A stretch of DNA of 64,000 nucleotides, from contig NZ_CP055153.1 in the NCBI RefSeq assembly GCF_014075995.1, forward strand, positions 3,596,001 through 3,660,000, given 5' to 3'. This DNA comes from Adhaeribacter radiodurans (GTDB lineage: Bacteria > Bacteroidota > Bacteroidia > Cytophagales > Hymenobacteraceae). The notes below the pieces were generated by a model. That model ran no database searches, was not told where the DNA came from, and saw only the letters and a program-made list of their open reading frames with translations. Below are positions 17,982 to 26,415 of this stretch, one piece after another. How positions within the stretch are numbered: position 1 is the stretch's first letter; every line of letters starts with the position of its first letter. The translations under genes were made by a program, and so were the position numbers.

Positions 17982-18866
17982 ATGATTGAAGCCGTTAAAT
18001 TCTGGAACGAACCAAACAACAAATCACACTGGGACCCTATTTTGGATCCTGAATGGCGCATTTACGCAGAAATGGTAAAAATGGCTGCGGAAGCAGTTAA
18101 AGCCGAAAACCCGGGCATTTTACGCGTATTAGGGGGGATTTCTCCCATTGACCCTTTTTTTATTCAAAGATTAACGAATTACGGTGCCCTCGAAAATCTG
18201 GATGCCGTAGCTGTACACGGTTTTCCACTCGACTGGAACCTTTGGCAGATTCACGAATGGCCCGCCAAAATTGCCGAAATTGAAGCTGTTACTCCTTTGC
18301 CCGTTTGGGTTACCGAAGTAGGTATTTCGAGTTTTGGAGCAGAAGAAGTACAGGAGTTTGGACTTCAGCGGACGGCTGAATTATTAATGGGGCGCGTAGC
18401 GCGTGCGCATTGGTACAGCTTATACGATTTACCACGAACCTGGGAAGCCACCACCCGTCACCGTGAAGCCGAAGGTTCGTCCTATTACCGTCATTTTCAC
18501 ATGGGCCTTTTACGCGAAGATGGATCGCCGAAGCTCTCCTTAAAACATTTCTCGGATTATACTCCCGAATTTGGTATTTGTCAATGGTTTCATTTTGAAG
18601 ATCCCCGATTAGATGATGCTATTAACTGGCTGCGTAAGTTAGGCGTAAAACGTTTACGGACGGGGTTAAGCTGGGCCGACTGGTTACGCCCTAACGCGGA
18701 AGTTTGGTTTGACCATGTAATGAAAAAACTGGAAGAGTTTGATTTAACGGTTACCTTTTGCTTTACTCCCGAATCTAAAGGAATTCAGCCGCACCATACC
18801 AGTCCGCCTCAAAACATAGAAGAGTTTGCCGATTTCTGCGTTACCATGATGCGCCGTTACGCTTAG
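17982..18866 (+). CDS. GH39-like glycoside hydrolase family protein, apparently circularly permuted
   Basis: This 294-residue protein resembles the (beta/alpha)8 barrel of beta-xylosidase-like (GH39-type) enzymes, but in a rotated order. It begins at the acid/base motif MIEAVKFWNEPNN (Glu10), continues through VHGFP and the nucleophile motif VWVTEVGIS (Glu112), and reaches the usual barrel end DGSPKLSLKHF at about residue 190. It then continues with what is normally the barrel start: CQWFHFEDPR, LGVKRLRTGLSWADW and EEFADFCVTMM, where it stops. The GH39-like domain at 27577 has these blocks in standard order. A stop codon lies in frame at 17964, so no N-terminal half is missing upstream. No signal peptide is visible, which suggests a cytoplasmic role. 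The GT9-like gene follows after 58 bases. Confidence 0.8.
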   Translation: MIEAVKFWNEPNNKSHWDPILDPEWRIYAEMVKMAAEAVKAENPGILRVLGGISPIDPFFIQRLTNYGALENLDAVAVHGFPLDWNLWQIHEWPAKIAEIEAVTPLPVWVTEVGISSFGAEEVQEFGLQRTAELLMGRVARAHWYSLYDLPRTWEATTRHREAEGSSYYRHFHMGLLREDGSPKLSLKHFSDYTPEFGICQWFHFEDPRLDDAINWLRKLGVKRLRTGLSWADWLRPNAEVWFDHVMKKLEEFDLTVTFCFTPESKGIQPHHTSPPQNIEEFADFCVTMMRRYA

Positions 18867-18924
18867 AATTTACTTTTTACTTTTTAAGCAAACGGTTATA
18901 AATTCCTACGGTAAGTTAATTTAA

Positions 18925-19842
18925 ATGAGTCAGAAAGTTCAGGAAGCAACCCCCGATTTGTGGATGTATCACATGAAACGGGGAAACTTTGACGAAGCCT
19001 GGAAAAAAAGTGATCAAGATTTGAAATCCCGCGCGGGGCAGCCTTGTTGGCATTGGCCCCGGCACTTTCAATATATCTGGGATGGTACCCCTCTTGCGGG
19101 CAAGCGCGTATTGGTGCGATGCTACCATGGCTTAGGGGATACTATTCAGTTTATCCGGTACATGCCACTAGTAAAAGAAATAGCTAAGGAGGTGATCGTT
19201 TGGGCGCAAGCACCCTTAATTCCGCTTTTGAAAACCGTAACCGGCATTGATCAACTGCTACCGTTACACGATGGTACTCCCGAAGCCGACTACGATGTAG
19301 ATGTGGAAATTATGGAATTACCCCATATCTTCCGTACAACCCTAGCCACAATTCCTTCCCGAATACCTTACTTGCACACGGAGCCGCTACCTCTACCATC
19401 AGAAAACGGATTACCCAAAGTTGGTCTTGTTTGGAAAGCAGGCGATTGGGACGAACGCCGGTCATTACCATTTTCTTTTCTAAAACCTTTAGCCGGGTTA
19501 AAAAATATTCAGTTTTATATTCTTCAGGCCGATGCTCCCGCTAATGGTTGGGATGGAACCTTAGGCGTGTACCTCGGCAATTTTAGTTTAGAGGATTATG
19601 CGCGGGTTATCCGGGGTTTAGATCTTGTAATAACCGTTGATTCTATGCCGGCGCATTTAGCAGGAACCTTAGGAGTCCCCGTATGGACCTTACTGCACGC
19701 TGAAGCCGACTGGCGATGGATGGAAAACCGGGAAGATAGTCCCTGGTATCCAACGATGCAATTATTCCGGCAAACACAACCGGGAGATTGTGCAGGAGTT
19801 ATACAAAGGATAAAAGAGGAGCTAAGAAAATTTAGTAAGTGA
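18925..19842 (+). CDS. GT9-like glycosyltransferase with short TPR-like N-terminus
   Basis: This 305-residue protein has a helical, TPR-like N-terminus (YHMKRGNFDEAWKKSDQDLK) and a C-terminal region of the ADP-heptose:LPS heptosyltransferase (GT9) type. The hallmark CYHGLGDTIQFIRYMPLV lies near residues 66-83, and DLVITVDSMPAHLAGTLGVPVW near residues 233-255 matches the nucleotide-sugar site of GT9 proteins. Such TPR-GT9 proteins are widespread but their donors are mostly unknown. Direction and close spacing link it to the permuted GH39-like gene, and a terminator ends the pair. Confidence 0.82.
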   Translation: MSQKVQEATPDLWMYHMKRGNFDEAWKKSDQDLKSRAGQPCWHWPRHFQYIWDGTPLAGKRVLVRCYHGLGDTIQFIRYMPLVKEIAKEVIVWAQAPLIPLLKTVTGIDQLLPLHDGTPEADYDVDVEIMELPHIFRTTLATIPSRIPYLHTEPLPLPSENGLPKVGLVWKAGDWDERRSLPFSFLKPLAGLKNIQFYILQADAPANGWDGTLGVYLGNFSLEDYARVIRGLDLVITVDSMPAHLAGTLGVPVWTLLHAEADWRWMENREDSPWYPTMQLFRQTQPGDCAGVIQRIKEELRKFSK

Positions 19843-19987
19843 TGTCCATATAATACTCCCTATAAAATCTTATACTATTAAAATGAGGCGAAGGCGGGGA
19901 AGTTTCTTCCGTTCATACACCGAAGACGCAGGATAAACCTTTATCACAAAAGTTTCGGGAACTGGTAAAGTTAGATTTTAATAAAAT

Positions 19988-20018
19988 AAAAAGCGGAGGA
20001 TTTTACCCTCCGCTTTTT
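19988..20018. terminator. Bidirectional terminator overlapping the stop of the FrhB-like gene
   Basis: A perfect 12-bp stem, AAAAAGCGGAGG with CCTCCGCTTTTT, closes a 7-base loop. It lies between convergent genes, and its right arm includes the stop codon of the minus-strand gene that ends at 20017. Confidence 0.9.
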
Positions 20019-21402
20019 ATGCTTTTAGCTCACTGTAGCGTTTTCGCATTTCGGCGAATTTTCCTTGGTGGTAGGCTAACCCGTGGTAAACCGCCGCTGC
20101 TAAACGGGCCCAACTGTAGTAAAGCTGTGGTTTTTGAATCTGACGGGCAATTTTAAATACCCGATTACTCCAAGCCGAAATGTAAAAGCGCATCCGGTAG
20201 ATAAACTTCCGGTGCCGGGAAGGCGAAGTAGCATCGGGCGCTACCCGCTTACGCGGCCGCACACCTCGCTTATTCCAGGTGAGCCGGTAAGCTAACCCTT
20301 CGCGGCGCTGGCGGAAACCGGCCGCTTGCGTTTGTTGCACAAAAGCAGCATCTACGGATTTTAAATCTAATCGCCCCTCCTCAATAGCATTTTCCATTAA
20401 ATTCTGCACCAACGGAGATCGTACCACTACTACGTTCGTTCCTTTCCCATCCGAAGAATAAGGTTCTACCCAAGCATCGCCAAAGGCTACATCGGCCGTT
20501 TCAGCTACTACATCGTCGCAATAGTTACAAGCCGAGTTCATATAAAAGCCTGCTCCCCAATCGCCGTCAGCTAAATGCCACCAATCGCGGTTAACTACTT
20601 GCCCATCGCGTAAAGTAAGGCGGGCATTGTACCAATTGGCCGGCCGGTTTGGGTCTTTATGGCGATATTCTACTTTTTCTATTTGGTTAGCGGGCACCTG
20701 CATTTGCCAGGCAAAACTTTCCACAAAACGGGCGCTCTTCATGTGGCCGCAAAACAACCCAAGCGTAAACCGGATACGTTCCCGGAAAATAGGATCTTCG
20801 CGGCGCAAAAGTTGCACGGCTTTAATAAAACATGGAATACCTACCACCGCGTAATGACCAGGGACTTCGCGAATGGTTTTTAATATTTCAGATAACTCAA
20901 TGGGGTAATACCTTGATTTAGCGCCCGCGCGTACTTCAGCTTCGGTGCGGGCAATGCGGTATTTAAAATAACGTCCATCAGCTTGCGGGTCTTCAGTGGC
21001 TATTACGTGGGCTACTCCGTCAATTAATCCTTTTCGCATTAATTCGGTGGCTACCCAGGTTACCATACCACCCGAACTACCCTGTAATCGAAAATCTTCT
21101 TCCCCAACGTGGCCCACGTAAGCAGATTGAAACCGACCAATTGCCCCATCTTGCTGGGAAGCAGTTGGGTAAAGGTTATTGGCCAGATAATCTTCGTTAC
21201 GCGCTCCCGGCGAGAACGGACAAGTCTGGGTAAAACTTAAAGAAGATTGATTAAACCAGGCCGGAGAGCCTTTTGGTTTTAATTGGCCGTAATCATCAAA
21301 ACTCATTTGTGCATCGGGCTTATTTGCTTGAGCTACACAGCTTCCGCAACCAATACACAAACCAGAGCGCACAATATCTTTCGGGCTTAGCAGCTTACTC
21401 AT
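20017..21402 (-). CDS. Coenzyme F420 hydrogenase/dehydrogenase beta-subunit (FrhB) family protein
   Basis: This 461-residue Fe-S flavoprotein-type protein begins with a ferredoxin cysteine cluster (GLCIGCGSCVAQAN, residues 15-28, plus Cys near residue 61). It has the FrhB core with GSSGGMVTWVATELM near residue 108 and GIPCFIKAVQLLRR near residue 191, and a further cysteine pair SACNYCDD. FrhB-family proteins lacking hydrogenase partners are common in polysaccharide clusters beside pyruvyl transferases, and this one overlaps such a gene by 4 bases (ATGA at 21399-21402). The redox reaction it performs here is unknown; bacteria of this group are not expected to use F420. Confidence 0.88.
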   Translation of the reverse strand: MSKLLSPKDIVRSGLCIGCGSCVAQANKPDAQMSFDDYGQLKPKGSPAWFNQSSLSFTQTCPFSPGARNEDYLANNLYPTASQQDGAIGRFQSAYVGHVGEEDFRLQGSSGGMVTWVATELMRKGLIDGVAHVIATEDPQADGRYFKYRIARTEAEVRAGAKSRYYPIELSEILKTIREVPGHYAVVGIPCFIKAVQLLRREDPIFRERIRFTLGLFCGHMKSARFVESFAWQMQVPANQIEKVEYRHKDPNRPANWYNARLTLRDGQVVNRDWWHLADGDWGAGFYMNSACNYCDDVVAETADVAFGDAWVEPYSSDGKGTNVVVVRSPLVQNLMENAIEEGRLDLKSVDAAFVQQTQAAGFRQRREGLAYRLTWNKRGVRPRKRVAPDATSPSRHRKFIYRMRFYISAWSNRVFKIARQIQKPQLYYSWARLAAAVYHGLAYHQGKFAEMRKRYSELKA

Positions 21403-22508
21403 GCAAATTGTAATTGTTTTGTTCCCAAAGCACTATCAAGGTACGCGTTGGAAGTTTGACGAAGTTGATTAATTTTTTGTAGAATTTCCGGGTTTAAAGG
21501 TTCACTTAATCGTGCCTCATACACCTGGGCGGGTGTTCCTTCCGGAATCAAATGATGTTCGCCCCCAATTTTAGCCATTAAGCCTTGTAATTTATACCGC
21601 CGGTAAGGAGTAGTTTCGCAAACAAAAGGTTTGGCATTGCGCAAGGCAAAAACACAACCGTGAAAAAAGTTAGTAACTACCGCTTCCGCCTGCGCCATAA
21701 AGTTGGCAAAATCGTGCGGATCGGCGGTGAGCCATTGTTCATCGGCCCAGTCATTCCGGTACCCAATACTTATGAGCGGCAACCCTTTTTTATTTGCGTA
21801 ATGGCGAATTTCACTGGCAAACGATTCCGTAAAATTATGACCGTAAACGGCGATATAAGGTTTCTGCAAGTGGTTTAAAGGCCGGGCATCCGGGTGAACC
21901 GGAAATTGCAGACAAGGATCTAAAACCATTTCAGGCTCAAAGCCAAGTGCATTTTTAATAATGGCTTGTGAGTTGGCATCGCGCACAGATATATTATTAA
22001 AATTGCGCAGTTTTTCAGCCCAGGCTGGTTCCATTCCCCAGGTAGCATCGTAATTGCCAAAACTAGCCGCGTAAGAAACTAATCGTTTTGCCTTTAGGCC
22101 ATCGCCGTAAAACAATGAACAACCGCCAAACCATGGATGCGATAAATTCCATACTTCGTCGCTCCCCACTACTACTACATCGTAGTTTTCCATGTGATCC
22201 GGGTTTTCTAAGTCAAATCTTTTAGAAAGCGGCAGCGAATCAAAAATGCGAAAGAATTTAAGAATTTTCTCGCGGTAAAGCGGGTAATCAGATTTTGGCA
22301 CCGAAGTAGGCAAAACCGGTTGAAAAGCACATGTCCACTCCAGCAAATTTACCCGGTGTGAATCATGATCTAAAATAACAACATTGTGGCCAAGTGCCTG
22401 TATACCCTCTGCTAAACAACGCGCCTGCCAATAACTACCGTAATTAATACAGCGATGAAAGGTTAAAACTCCAACTTTTAAAACAGATGTATTTGTAGTA
22501 TTCTCCAA
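21399..22508 (-). CDS. Polysaccharide pyruvyl transferase family protein
   Basis: This 369-residue protein belongs to the CsaB/WcaK/EpsO family, whose members transfer pyruvate from PEP to sugar hydroxyls of exopolysaccharides or cell-wall glycans. It begins with VGVLTFHRCINYGSYWQARC, followed by VVVVGSDEVWNLSHPWFGG near residues 110-130 and FANFMAQAEAVVTNFFHGCVFA near residues 265-287; this GT-B-like pattern with the His-Gly end is typical. The start codon is TTG (complement of 22506-22508), with no upstream in-frame ATG before a stop. It forms a two-gene unit with the FrhB-like gene. Confidence 0.87.
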   Translation of the reverse strand: MENTTNTSVLKVGVLTFHRCINYGSYWQARCLAEGIQALGHNVVILDHDSHRVNLLEWTCAFQPVLPTSVPKSDYPLYREKILKFFRIFDSLPLSKRFDLENPDHMENYDVVVVGSDEVWNLSHPWFGGCSLFYGDGLKAKRLVSYAASFGNYDATWGMEPAWAEKLRNFNNISVRDANSQAIIKNALGFEPEMVLDPCLQFPVHPDARPLNHLQKPYIAVYGHNFTESFASEIRHYANKKGLPLISIGYRNDWADEQWLTADPHDFANFMAQAEAVVTNFFHGCVFALRNAKPFVCETTPYRRYKLQGLMAKIGGEHHLIPEGTPAQVYEARLSEPLNPEILQKINQLRQTSNAYLDSALGTKQLQFA

Positions 22509-22953
22509 GGTATCTATAAAAATATGTTTTTTTTAGCGCTCTGTTGAACGAGGCAAAATAGGTTGCTTAAACCAGGAATAGCAATTTTAAATTACGCACA
22601 AAGTAGGAACTTGCCAACGTTCTTACTGCGGTTTAGGTTATCTTAAATTAACCAAAATTTTTTAGAAGAATAATCCGAAGCGTCAAGATTTATCAGGTAT
22701 TTTATTCTAACTTATTCATTTTTAAAGCATAATACATCTTATTTTTATCAGCAAGAAAGAGAAATTTTGTTGATTCGTTTATAAATTCTTTATTCCTGAA
22801 TTCCTCTACTTTAAAGCAATTGTAGTAAACGGTTGACAGGCTTGTTCCGTTAAAGGCAAGGTTTCCTGCTCTACTCTGTCTGGGTAAGTTAGGGTAAATT
22901 TAGAAATTACTTTTTAGTAAAAACCAGGCTATCCAAGACCTAAAACAAATTTA
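22509..22953. other. Intergenic region with an open minus-strand frame lacking a start
   Basis: These 445 bases hold no confident gene. On the minus strand, 22702-22899 is open for about 65 codons and reads as plausible protein (for example STVYYNCFKVEEFRNKEF), ending in a stop at 22702-22704. It has no upstream start codon before the stop at 22900-22902. It may be a decayed gene fragment. Confidence 0.4.
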
Positions 22954-23556
22954 ATGATTACACTTCTTCTAATCCGGCATGCCACCACCGATGCTGTAGG
23001 AAAACATCTTTCGGGCCGGGCACCGGGAGTACTATTAAATAAAGAAGGCCAAAACCAGGCGCAAAATTTAGCGCAACGGCTTTCTGGTTTGCCCATCAAG
23101 GCTATTTACAGCAGTCCGCTGGAACGAGCCTTTCAAACGGCCGAACCATTAGCTCAATTATTTCAGCTTACCACCCAGATTAATGAGGACTTTATCGAGC
23201 TAAATTTTGGCGATTGGACGAATGCTGCCTTTACCGATCTTCAAAACGATGTGCATTTTAAACGGTTTAATTCTTTTCGGAGCGTTACGCGAATTCCCGG
23301 CGGCGAGTTAATGTTGGAAGCCCAAATCCGCATGGTAAATGGACTTCAGAAATTATGTTCGCAACATCCAAACCACACAGTAGCCGTAGTAAGCCACTCC
23401 GATTTAATTAAAGCTACAATTGCGTATTATGCCGGCATTCCCCTTGACTTGTTTCAACGGCTTGAAATTAGCCCGGCTTCGGTGAGTGTTATTCAGATTT
23501 TTGAAGAAACCGCCCGAATTTTATTAGTAAATAGCACCAGCGAAATTCCAACTTAA
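22954..23556 (+). CDS. Histidine phosphatase family protein (phosphoglycerate mutase-like)
   Basis: This 200-residue phosphohydrolase of branch 1 of the histidine phosphatase superfamily has the phospho-accepting LIRHATTD motif at residues 6-13, with Ala in place of the usual Gly after His. It has SSPLERAFQTAEPL near residue 51 and the second catalytic VSHSDLIKATI near residue 145. The substrate cannot be read from the sequence; relatives act on small phosphates such as alpha-ribazole phosphate, sugar phosphates or nucleotides. Its place beside myo-inositol-1-phosphate synthase makes a role on a sugar or inositol phosphate conceivable, but this is speculation. Confidence 0.88.
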   Translation: MITLLLIRHATTDAVGKHLSGRAPGVLLNKEGQNQAQNLAQRLSGLPIKAIYSSPLERAFQTAEPLAQLFQLTTQINEDFIELNFGDWTNAAFTDLQNDVHFKRFNSFRSVTRIPGGELMLEAQIRMVNGLQKLCSQHPNHTVAVVSHSDLIKATIAYYAGIPLDLFQRLEISPASVSVIQIFEETARILLVNSTSEIPT

Positions 23557-23663
23557 AAAGTAAAGCCGAATAAAACTTTAAGCAGCAATAATTTTTTGCT
23601 AAAACCTAGTGGCAATCACTATAACTAGTTTACTTTTTTAAAGCTTTTCCTGAATGGTTATTG

Positions 23664-24000
23664 TTACGATTGCTGATTGTCGAACTTTAACCCGGAAAGC
23701 AACACCACGATGCGATTACCGTACAACCCCCGAATAACTGGTTTGGCATTGGCGGGTTCCGTACTTAATATAGTAACGCCCGGGGTACGAGCCAGTAAAT
23801 CGGTGAGGTTGTAATTACTAGTAACGGCTTAAACTATCTATCGTTAATGGACTGATCAGCAATGCAGTTTGTTTAACGGGTTTTTCTTTGTAGGCAGTAA
23901 TAGTTACTTCTGTTAAGGATTGGGTCCGAATATTATCGGTAGTTTGGCCATGAGCCGGTAGAACAACGAAAAAAGTAAAAAATTGAAAGAAGCTATTTTA
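23664..24000 (-). pseudogene. Remnant of a TonB-dependent receptor (signal peptide and plug start)
   Basis: On the minus strand the sequence reads a hydrophobic leader ending FVVLPAHGQT, then TEVTITAYKEKPVKQTALL and ISPLTIDSLSRY, a stop, then after a frame change NYNLTDLLARTPGVTIL, IRGLYGNRIVVLLSG and a terminal stop. This order is the N-terminal plug of an outer-membrane TonB-dependent receptor: the LARTPGV and IRGLYGNRI motifs are characteristic. The barrel is missing, the leader has an in-frame stop and no start codon in the same frame. The left boundary is a stop at 23664-23666; the right boundary is approximate. It must be non-functional. Confidence 0.8.
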
Positions 24001-24416
24001 AACACGATGAATAACCTTATTTTGGCGAGTAAACAGTACTGACCTTTAACACTTTAAATGCGTACTACGGTTATAGTACTATAAAATGCACTTTTCATTT
24101 TTATTTCTTTTTCATCCTTTACTTTCCTGCCAGGCCTTTTAAAGGTATTTTTCGGGTCAGTAAAGTTGCAAATAGCTTTTGGGTTAGATTACCAGCAGGT
24201 ACAAACCAAAGATTTCAGGTATTTACAAATAAAACTTTTCAAGAAAAATTTAGTTGTAAGCGAAAAGTTTAAAGCACATAATATAGTTTGTACCCGGTAC
24301 AGATTACTTAAAATTATTCTGGTAAAGTAGGTCAGGAAATGAATAATTTATCTATTTTGTCAGGTAATATGCGAACAATCATATAGAATTCTTAATTTTT
24401 ATTAAACTCATAACAC
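24001..24416. other. Intergenic region upstream of myo-inositol-1-phosphate synthase
   Basis: AT-rich DNA with no gene seen. Only a short CCTTTTAAAGG palindrome near 24137-24147 stands out. The promoter of the synthase gene is presumably here, but no exact TAnnTTTG element is visible. Confidence 0.4.
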
Positions 24417-25742
24417 ATGCACAATACCATAGAGAAAGCAGCAGGAAAGCTTGGTATATTAACCCCAGGGTTAGGAGCGGTAGCCACCACCCTTATTGCG
24501 GGAGTAGAAGCAGTAAAAAAGAATTTGGCCCAACCCGTTGGTTCCTTAACCCAAATGGGGAACATTCGGTTAGGAAAAAGAACCGAAAATCGTTTTCCCA
24601 AAATTAAGGATTTTGTACCTCTGGCCGACTTAAACGATATTGTTTTTGGTGGCTGGGACGTATATAGCGATAATGTGTTTGAGGCGGCCATGAAAGCCAA
24701 AGTTTTGGAGCCCATGCTTTTGCACGCGGTAAAAGCCGAACTGGAGGCAATTAAGCCCATGAAAGCGGTGTTCGACCGGTCTTACATTTCTAACCTGGAT
24801 GGCGATCATGTAAAACAAGCTGCTACCAAAGCCGATCTGGCTAAAATGGTAATGGATGATATCGAAAATTTTAAGGAAGCCAATGATTGTGCGCGCCTGG
24901 TAATCGTATGGTGCGGTTCTACCGAAATTTACCTGGAGCCATCGGCAGTGCACGAAACTATAGAAAATTTTGAAGAAGGCTTAAGGAATAATCACCCGGC
25001 CATTGCTCCTTCTATGATTTATGCGTATGCCGCCATTAAGCTGGGAGTGCCTTTTATGAACGGAGCACCTAATTTAACTTGCGACATTCCGGCTTTAATT
25101 CAGTTAGCTAAGCAAACCGAAACACCTATTGGCGGTAAAGATTTTAAAACCGGTCAAACTTTAATGAAAACCATTTTGGCCCCTGGCTTGCAGGCCCGGG
25201 CTTTAGGTATTAAAGGCTGGTTCTCTTCTAATATTCTGGGTAACCGCGATGGCTATGTTTTAGATCATCCGGATAACTTTAAAACTAAAGAAGTTTCGAA
25301 GTTGAGCGTGCTGGAAGATATTTTGCAACCGGAAATGAATCCTGAATTATACGGCGAAATTTACCACAAAGTACGGATTAACTATTACCCTCCTCACGGC
25401 GATAATAAAGAAAGCTGGGACAATATTGATATTTTTGGTTGGTTGGGTTACTCCATGCAAATCAAAATTAACTTTTTATGCCGCGACTCTATTTTAGCGG
25501 CCCCAATCGTGTTGGATTTAGCTTTATTTAGTGATTTGGCTAAAAGAGCTGGTATGTCTGGTATACAGGAGTGGTTATCTTTTTACTTTAAATCACCGCA
25601 AACGGCTCCGGATCTTCGCCCTGAACACGATATTTTTAAGCAATTAATAAAGCTGCAAAACACCTTACGCCACATGATGGGCGAAGACTTAATTACTCAC
25701 TTAGGTTTAGACTATTATCAAGATCTAATGGAAGCTATGTAA
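24417..25742 (+). CDS. ino1: Myo-inositol-1-phosphate synthase
   Basis: The enzyme converts glucose 6-phosphate to 1L-myo-inositol 1-phosphate with a bound NAD, the entry to inositol metabolism. The 441 residues fit the bacterial/plant-like class. It starts with the NAD-binding LTPGLGAVATTLIAGVEAV (residues 15-33) and contains VFGGWDVYSDNVFEAAM, GVPFMNGAPNLTCDIPAL, the catalytic-loop region GGKDFKTGQTLMKTILAPG with its lysines, and DSILAAPIVLDLALF. It stands alone in direction with the sugar genes, ending about 670 bases before the SDR gene, with a strong hairpin between. Inositol phosphate synthase is not a core enzyme in most Bacteroidota, which supports a special product here. Confidence 0.95.
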   Translation: MHNTIEKAAGKLGILTPGLGAVATTLIAGVEAVKKNLAQPVGSLTQMGNIRLGKRTENRFPKIKDFVPLADLNDIVFGGWDVYSDNVFEAAMKAKVLEPMLLHAVKAELEAIKPMKAVFDRSYISNLDGDHVKQAATKADLAKMVMDDIENFKEANDCARLVIVWCGSTEIYLEPSAVHETIENFEEGLRNNHPAIAPSMIYAYAAIKLGVPFMNGAPNLTCDIPALIQLAKQTETPIGGKDFKTGQTLMKTILAPGLQARALGIKGWFSSNILGNRDGYVLDHPDNFKTKEVSKLSVLEDILQPEMNPELYGEIYHKVRINYYPPHGDNKESWDNIDIFGWLGYSMQIKINFLCRDSILAAPIVLDLALFSDLAKRAGMSGIQEWLSFYFKSPQTAPDLRPEHDIFKQLIKLQNTLRHMMGEDLITHLGLDYYQDLMEAM

Positions 25743-26415
25743 AAATTATTAAAGTAAAATTAAACGCAGGCTTTGTTTAAGGACATCATTCAATTTTAAG
25801 TTTAAAAAGTAAAAATCAGGAATAAAAAACTAAAATTTTTGTTCCTTTTACATTTAAATGTTACAATATAAATACGGATTTACCAAAGTAATAAATACGG
25901 ATTTTAGTACCTACCCCTTTCTTTTATACTTTGAAAATAAAGCCTTTAGTAATCTGTTACTAAAGGCTTTTAGCTGTTTATTAAAAATATTTCTTAATTT
26001 AATTTTACTATTCAATACCTAATAAACCCTAATAGTAGCTTCTTCTTCTACAAACCATTTATTTTTAATTTCGTTTTAGGACAATAAATCAAACAAAGGG
26101 ATAGTTCTATACGCTTTGCTTATTGAAAAATTTTATCTCACTTACTTTAATTAGCAGTACAACAGTAAAAGCCGGCGCTCCTAAGAGCAGCAGGTTTATC
26201 TTTGCTTTAAATCGCTGCAAACCTAAGTTAAAGGCAGATTTAAAAAATTTCTCAGTTGTTTTATTGATTAGCATTCTGGCTTCCTTTGTTACCAAAGCAC
26301 TTATACATGTAAGAAATAGAAAGTCTTTTTTAAGACTGGAATAACTCTTTTATGTTAGATAGCTTTATCATTATTGCTCTAAAAATTAAAAATTATATAA
26401 CACCAACGAAAAACT
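25743..26415. other. Intergenic region between ino1 and the SDR gene
   Basis: These 673 bases hold a strong hairpin (listed separately) and otherwise AT-rich sequence. Overlapping frames at 26123-26344 (plus, TTG start) and 26107-26295 (minus) look like chance. A small AGTCTT-AAGACT hairpin occurs at 26322-26337. The promoter for the long rightward gene string is probably here. Confidence 0.4.
25939..25971. terminator. Strong hairpin terminator downstream of ino1
   Basis: A perfect 14-bp stem, AAAGCCTTTAGTAA with its complement, closes a 4-base loop (TCTG) and is followed by T residues. It lies about 200 bases after the ino1 stop and probably separates ino1 from the downstream cluster. Confidence 0.8.

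Noticed and set aside
26107-26344. Two overlapping ORFs on opposite strands (73 and 62 codons)
   Set aside because: The plus frame starts with TTG, the sequences match nothing recognised, and the region looks like spacer.
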